Positions 5,439 through 6,781 of a stretch of 6,781 nucleotides of DNA are shown piece by piece. The position numbers were made by a program, and so were the translations under genes. Every line of letters begins with the position of its first letter. The stretch's first letter is position 1. The DNA comes from Elusimicrobia bacterium CG08_land_8_20_14_0_20_59_10 (lineage in GTDB: Bacteria; Elusimicrobiota; Elusimicrobia; Elusimicrobiales; UBA9959): the NCBI GenBank assembly GCA_002779045.1, contig PEXO01000085.1, positions 1 to 6,781 on the forward strand, in the 5' to 3' direction. The notes beneath the pieces were generated by a model that had not been told where the DNA came from, ran no database searches, and saw only the letters and a program-made list of their open reading frames with translations.

Positions 5439-5467
5439 TTAATACCCCGGCATATTTTTTATATACT
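5439..5467 (+). promoter_or_regulatory. Candidate promoter of the GT-C glycosyltransferase
   Basis: TTAATA (5439-5444, 4 of 6 matches to TTGACA), a 17-nt spacer and TATACT (5462-5467, 5 of 6 matches to TATAAT) point towards the gene at 5504. A start near 5474 would give a leader of about 30 nt. The same AT-rich gap (5431-5503) must also serve the divergent methyltransferase, but I could not fit a good minus-strand box pair. Confidence 0.45.
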
Positions 5468-5479
5468 ACAATAATTGTA
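5467..5479. promoter_or_regulatory. 13-nt perfect palindrome, possible operator
   Basis: TACAATAATTGTA is a perfect dyad around a central A. It overlaps the last base of the candidate -10 box and the expected transcription start of the GT-C gene, and it lies within the divergent promoter region of the methyltransferase. Its location is what a repressor site would have. No cognate regulator is in the window. Confidence 0.35.
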
Positions 5480-5487
5480 AGCGGGGC

Positions 5488-5494
5488 AGGGGAG
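5488..5494 (+). promoter_or_regulatory. Ribosome binding site of the GT-C glycosyltransferase
   Basis: AGGGGAG ends 9 nt before the ATG at 5504. In-frame GTG (5498) and TTG (5501) lie between, and TTG would have a 6-nt spacing. The ATG is chosen as the commonest codon. The choice changes the protein by at most two residues. Confidence 0.55.
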
Positions 5495-5503
5495 CCTGTG
5501 TTG

Positions 5504-6694
5504 ATGGCCGCGGAAACAAAAACCTGTAAAAAGATCGATTTTGAGCGCCTGATTCCGCTGTTCCTGGGTATCGTGGCGGCGGTGGTGCTGTCCTACAATA
5601 TACTGGTATGCTGGAAGGTCTACCGGCACGCGCCGCTGCGCGAGGCGGCTTCCCGCTCGCTCATGGCCGACGGTTCGCGGTTCTTCTACGCTTCCGGACT
5701 TGTCGAGCCGCTGCCGGTGTTCGCGCTTAAAGCCGCTATGGCGCTGGGCGCCGATCCTGACGCGGCCGTGCGTGCGGAGGGCCTCGTCCTGTTCGCGGCG
5801 ATAACGGCGATCACGCTGCTGTTCGTGCGCCGGCGCTGCGGGCCCGTAGCCGGCTCCATGGCCGCCATGCTGCTGGCCGGCAATCCTTACCTGGGCTATT
5901 ACGCCATGCGCGGCGGGTCCCACCTTTACGCCCTTTTTTTTATCCTGCTTTTCTGGTACTGGTTCGACGCCGAAAAGCCTACCGTCGCCAGTTCCCTGGC
6001 GGCCGGGCTTTCCGGCGGGCTCGCCTGCCTGAGCCGGCTGGACTCCGCCTGGTTCATACTTATCAGCGCCGGACTGTTGCTGGCCCTTAAGCGCCGCGAT
6101 TTCAGGTTTAAAGCGGCCGGGCTCTCGCTCGGGTTGGCTTTCCTGCTGGTGCTTCCCTACCTGGTTTACCAGAAGGCGCATTATGGGAACTCCCTGTACG
6201 CGCAGGAACTTCAACTGCGCCGCTGGGCGAACCTTGACCGTTACGGATATAACAGCGGCCGGCCGATGCCCTCCGAGCCGCTGTCCGCGGCCGGTTTCAT
6301 CTTCCGCGACGGGGCGGTTTCCGCAGTGAGGAAAACTTTCGGCGGCCTGGGACGCAGCTTTTCGTACGAGATCCCCAGGGTGATCTATTACAAGTTAATC
6401 GTGGTGCTGTTCTTCCTGGGGTTTTACGCCGCCTTCGTCCTGAAAAAGGACGCGCTGCTCGTTTTTTTCACCGCCGCTTTTCTGCCGGTGCTCGCGCTGG
6501 CCCCGGTGCGGCAGATACCGGCCACGGGCGGCATAGAACTGCGGTATTATCTGAGCACGCTCTGGGGGCTGGCGGCGCTTGCCGGCCTGGGTTTCCAGGA
6601 GGCGCTGGAGTGGGGGACGTCGCGCTTTGCGGCCTGGCTGGAGGCCAAGTCAAAAGCTTACGAGGCCGCCCAAAAGCGGGAGGGGAAAAACTGA
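5504..6694 (+). CDS. Polytopic GT-C (ArnT/PMT-like) membrane glycosyltransferase
   Basis: The product is 396 residues with many membrane spans (about 15-36, 92-108, 115-133, 139-154, 164-178, 181-195, 203-221, 295-313, 317-333 and 347-364). The pattern matches GT-C enzymes of the GT39/GT83 or RgtA-D-like type, which move a sugar from a polyprenyl-phosphate donor to lipid A, glycan or protein on the outer face of the inner membrane. Supporting pieces are the first exported loop with MADGSRFFYASG (54-65) and VEPLP (67-71), YYAMRGGSHLYALFF (132-146), LSGGLACLSRLDSAWF (169-184, the usual G-L-x-x-L-x-R element) and GIELRYYLSTLWGLA (343-357, the common R-Y-x-x element). The first loop has a single Asp56 rather than the usual acidic pair, so the catalytic residue is uncertain. 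It is short compared with ArnT or PMT (about 550 residues or more) and lacks a large C-terminal exported domain. The C-terminus (366-396) is a charged helix. A T8 run lies at 5934-5941. Acceptor and sugar are unknown. Confidence 0.8.
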   Translation: MAAETKTCKKIDFERLIPLFLGIVAAVVLSYNILVCWKVYRHAPLREAASRSLMADGSRFFYASGLVEPLPVFALKAAMALGADPDAAVRAEGLVLFAAITAITLLFVRRRCGPVAGSMAAMLLAGNPYLGYYAMRGGSHLYALFFILLFWYWFDAEKPTVASSLAAGLSGGLACLSRLDSAWFILISAGLLLALKRRDFRFKAAGLSLGLAFLLVLPYLVYQKAHYGNSLYAQELQLRRWANLDRYGYNSGRPMPSEPLSAAGFIFRDGAVSAVRKTFGGLGRSFSYEIPRVIYYKLIVVLFFLGFYAAFVLKKDALLVFFTAAFLPVLALAPVRQIPATGGIELRYYLSTLWGLAALAGLGFQEALEWGTSRFAAWLEAKSKAYEAAQKREGKN

Positions 6695-6781
6695 TATACT
6701 AAGGAAGCGTAACGAAATAACTGAAGCATTTGGAGGCTCAGATTTGAGGCGGATGCGAGGCGCGACGAACGAGCATACCGG
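6695..6781 (+). other. Right-edge segment: possible start of a small gene or dispersed repeat
   Basis: After the GT-C stop there is no obvious terminator. GGAGG (6732-6736) lies 7 nt before a TTG at 6744, which opens a frame (LRRMRGATNEHTG) to the window end with an ATG at 6753. The same bases hold three spaced GAGGC copies (6733-6737, 6746-6750 and 6757-6761) and end in GAGCATACCGG, which looks like the first arm of an inverted repeat whose second arm would lie outside. The second reading resembles intergenic repeat elements of uncultured bacteria, but that is from memory and untested. Either call needs sequence beyond the edge. Confidence 0.25.

Noticed and set aside
5459..6214. 251-residue minus-strand open frame
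   Set aside because: It is antisense to the membrane glycosyltransferase, Gln/Arg/Gly-rich and without domain features.
6695..6700. TATACT as a -10 box after the GT-C gene
   Set aside because: There is no -35-like hexamer at 16-18 nt upstream; that stretch is AAAAGCGGGAGGGG.

Overview
This window reads as a GC-rich bacterial chromosome segment with six confidently supported protein genes, dense coding and short intergenic gaps. The TGA, TAG and TAA stops, AGGAGG-like ribosome binding sites and sigma-70-like promoter boxes are ordinary bacterial. A core-oligosaccharide-type family 9 glycosyltransferase suggests a Gram-negative envelope. The pilin-like sequence in the fourth gene (IPKFA...SKAKEGATKG...LRSAL.IYYG) resembles the pseudopilin families expanded in Elusimicrobiota. 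I therefore lean towards an uncultured Elusimicrobiota-like lineage, but this is an inference from protein flavour and not a proof.

Layout. The left edge carries the ribosome binding site of a minus-strand gene that starts just outside the window. Next comes a leader region (about 35-122) of three consecutive hairpins that fold best as plus-strand RNA. It is followed by a small exported His/Asn/Pro/Gly-repeat protein (227-775, GTG start) and a strong intrinsic terminator (796-827). A minus-strand GT9 glycosyltransferase (872-1888) is divergently promoted from a membrane-anchored alpha/beta-hydrolase-like protein (2068-3105). Both promoters lie between 1951 and 2018. The hydrolase-like gene is followed after 70 nt by an RDD membrane domain fused to a pilin-like domain (3176-4096). 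A minus-strand TrmA/RlmD-type RNA uracil-5 methyltransferase (4147-5430) converges on it. Divergent from the methyltransferase is a polytopic GT-C/ArnT/PMT-like membrane glycosyltransferase (5504-6694), with a 13-nt perfect palindrome in its promoter. The last 87 nt may hold the start of a small gene or a dispersed repeat, cut by the window edge.

How the genes fit together. Five of the six products are envelope-related: an exported repeat protein, two glycosyltransferases (one cytosolic GT9, one membrane GT-C), an anchored hydrolase-like protein and an RDD-pilin chimera. The sixth is an RNA-modification housekeeping enzyme. The mixed strands argue against a single operon. The only plausible co-transcribed pair is the hydrolase-like gene with the RDD-pilin gene. 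I see no CRISPR array, insertion sequence, phage gene, tRNA or rRNA.

The most unusual items are the RDD-pilin fusion, the apparent loss of the catalytic-base Asp in the GT9 enzyme, the loss of the usual iron-sulfur cysteine pattern in the methyltransferase, the tandem-repeat exported protein and its structured leader.
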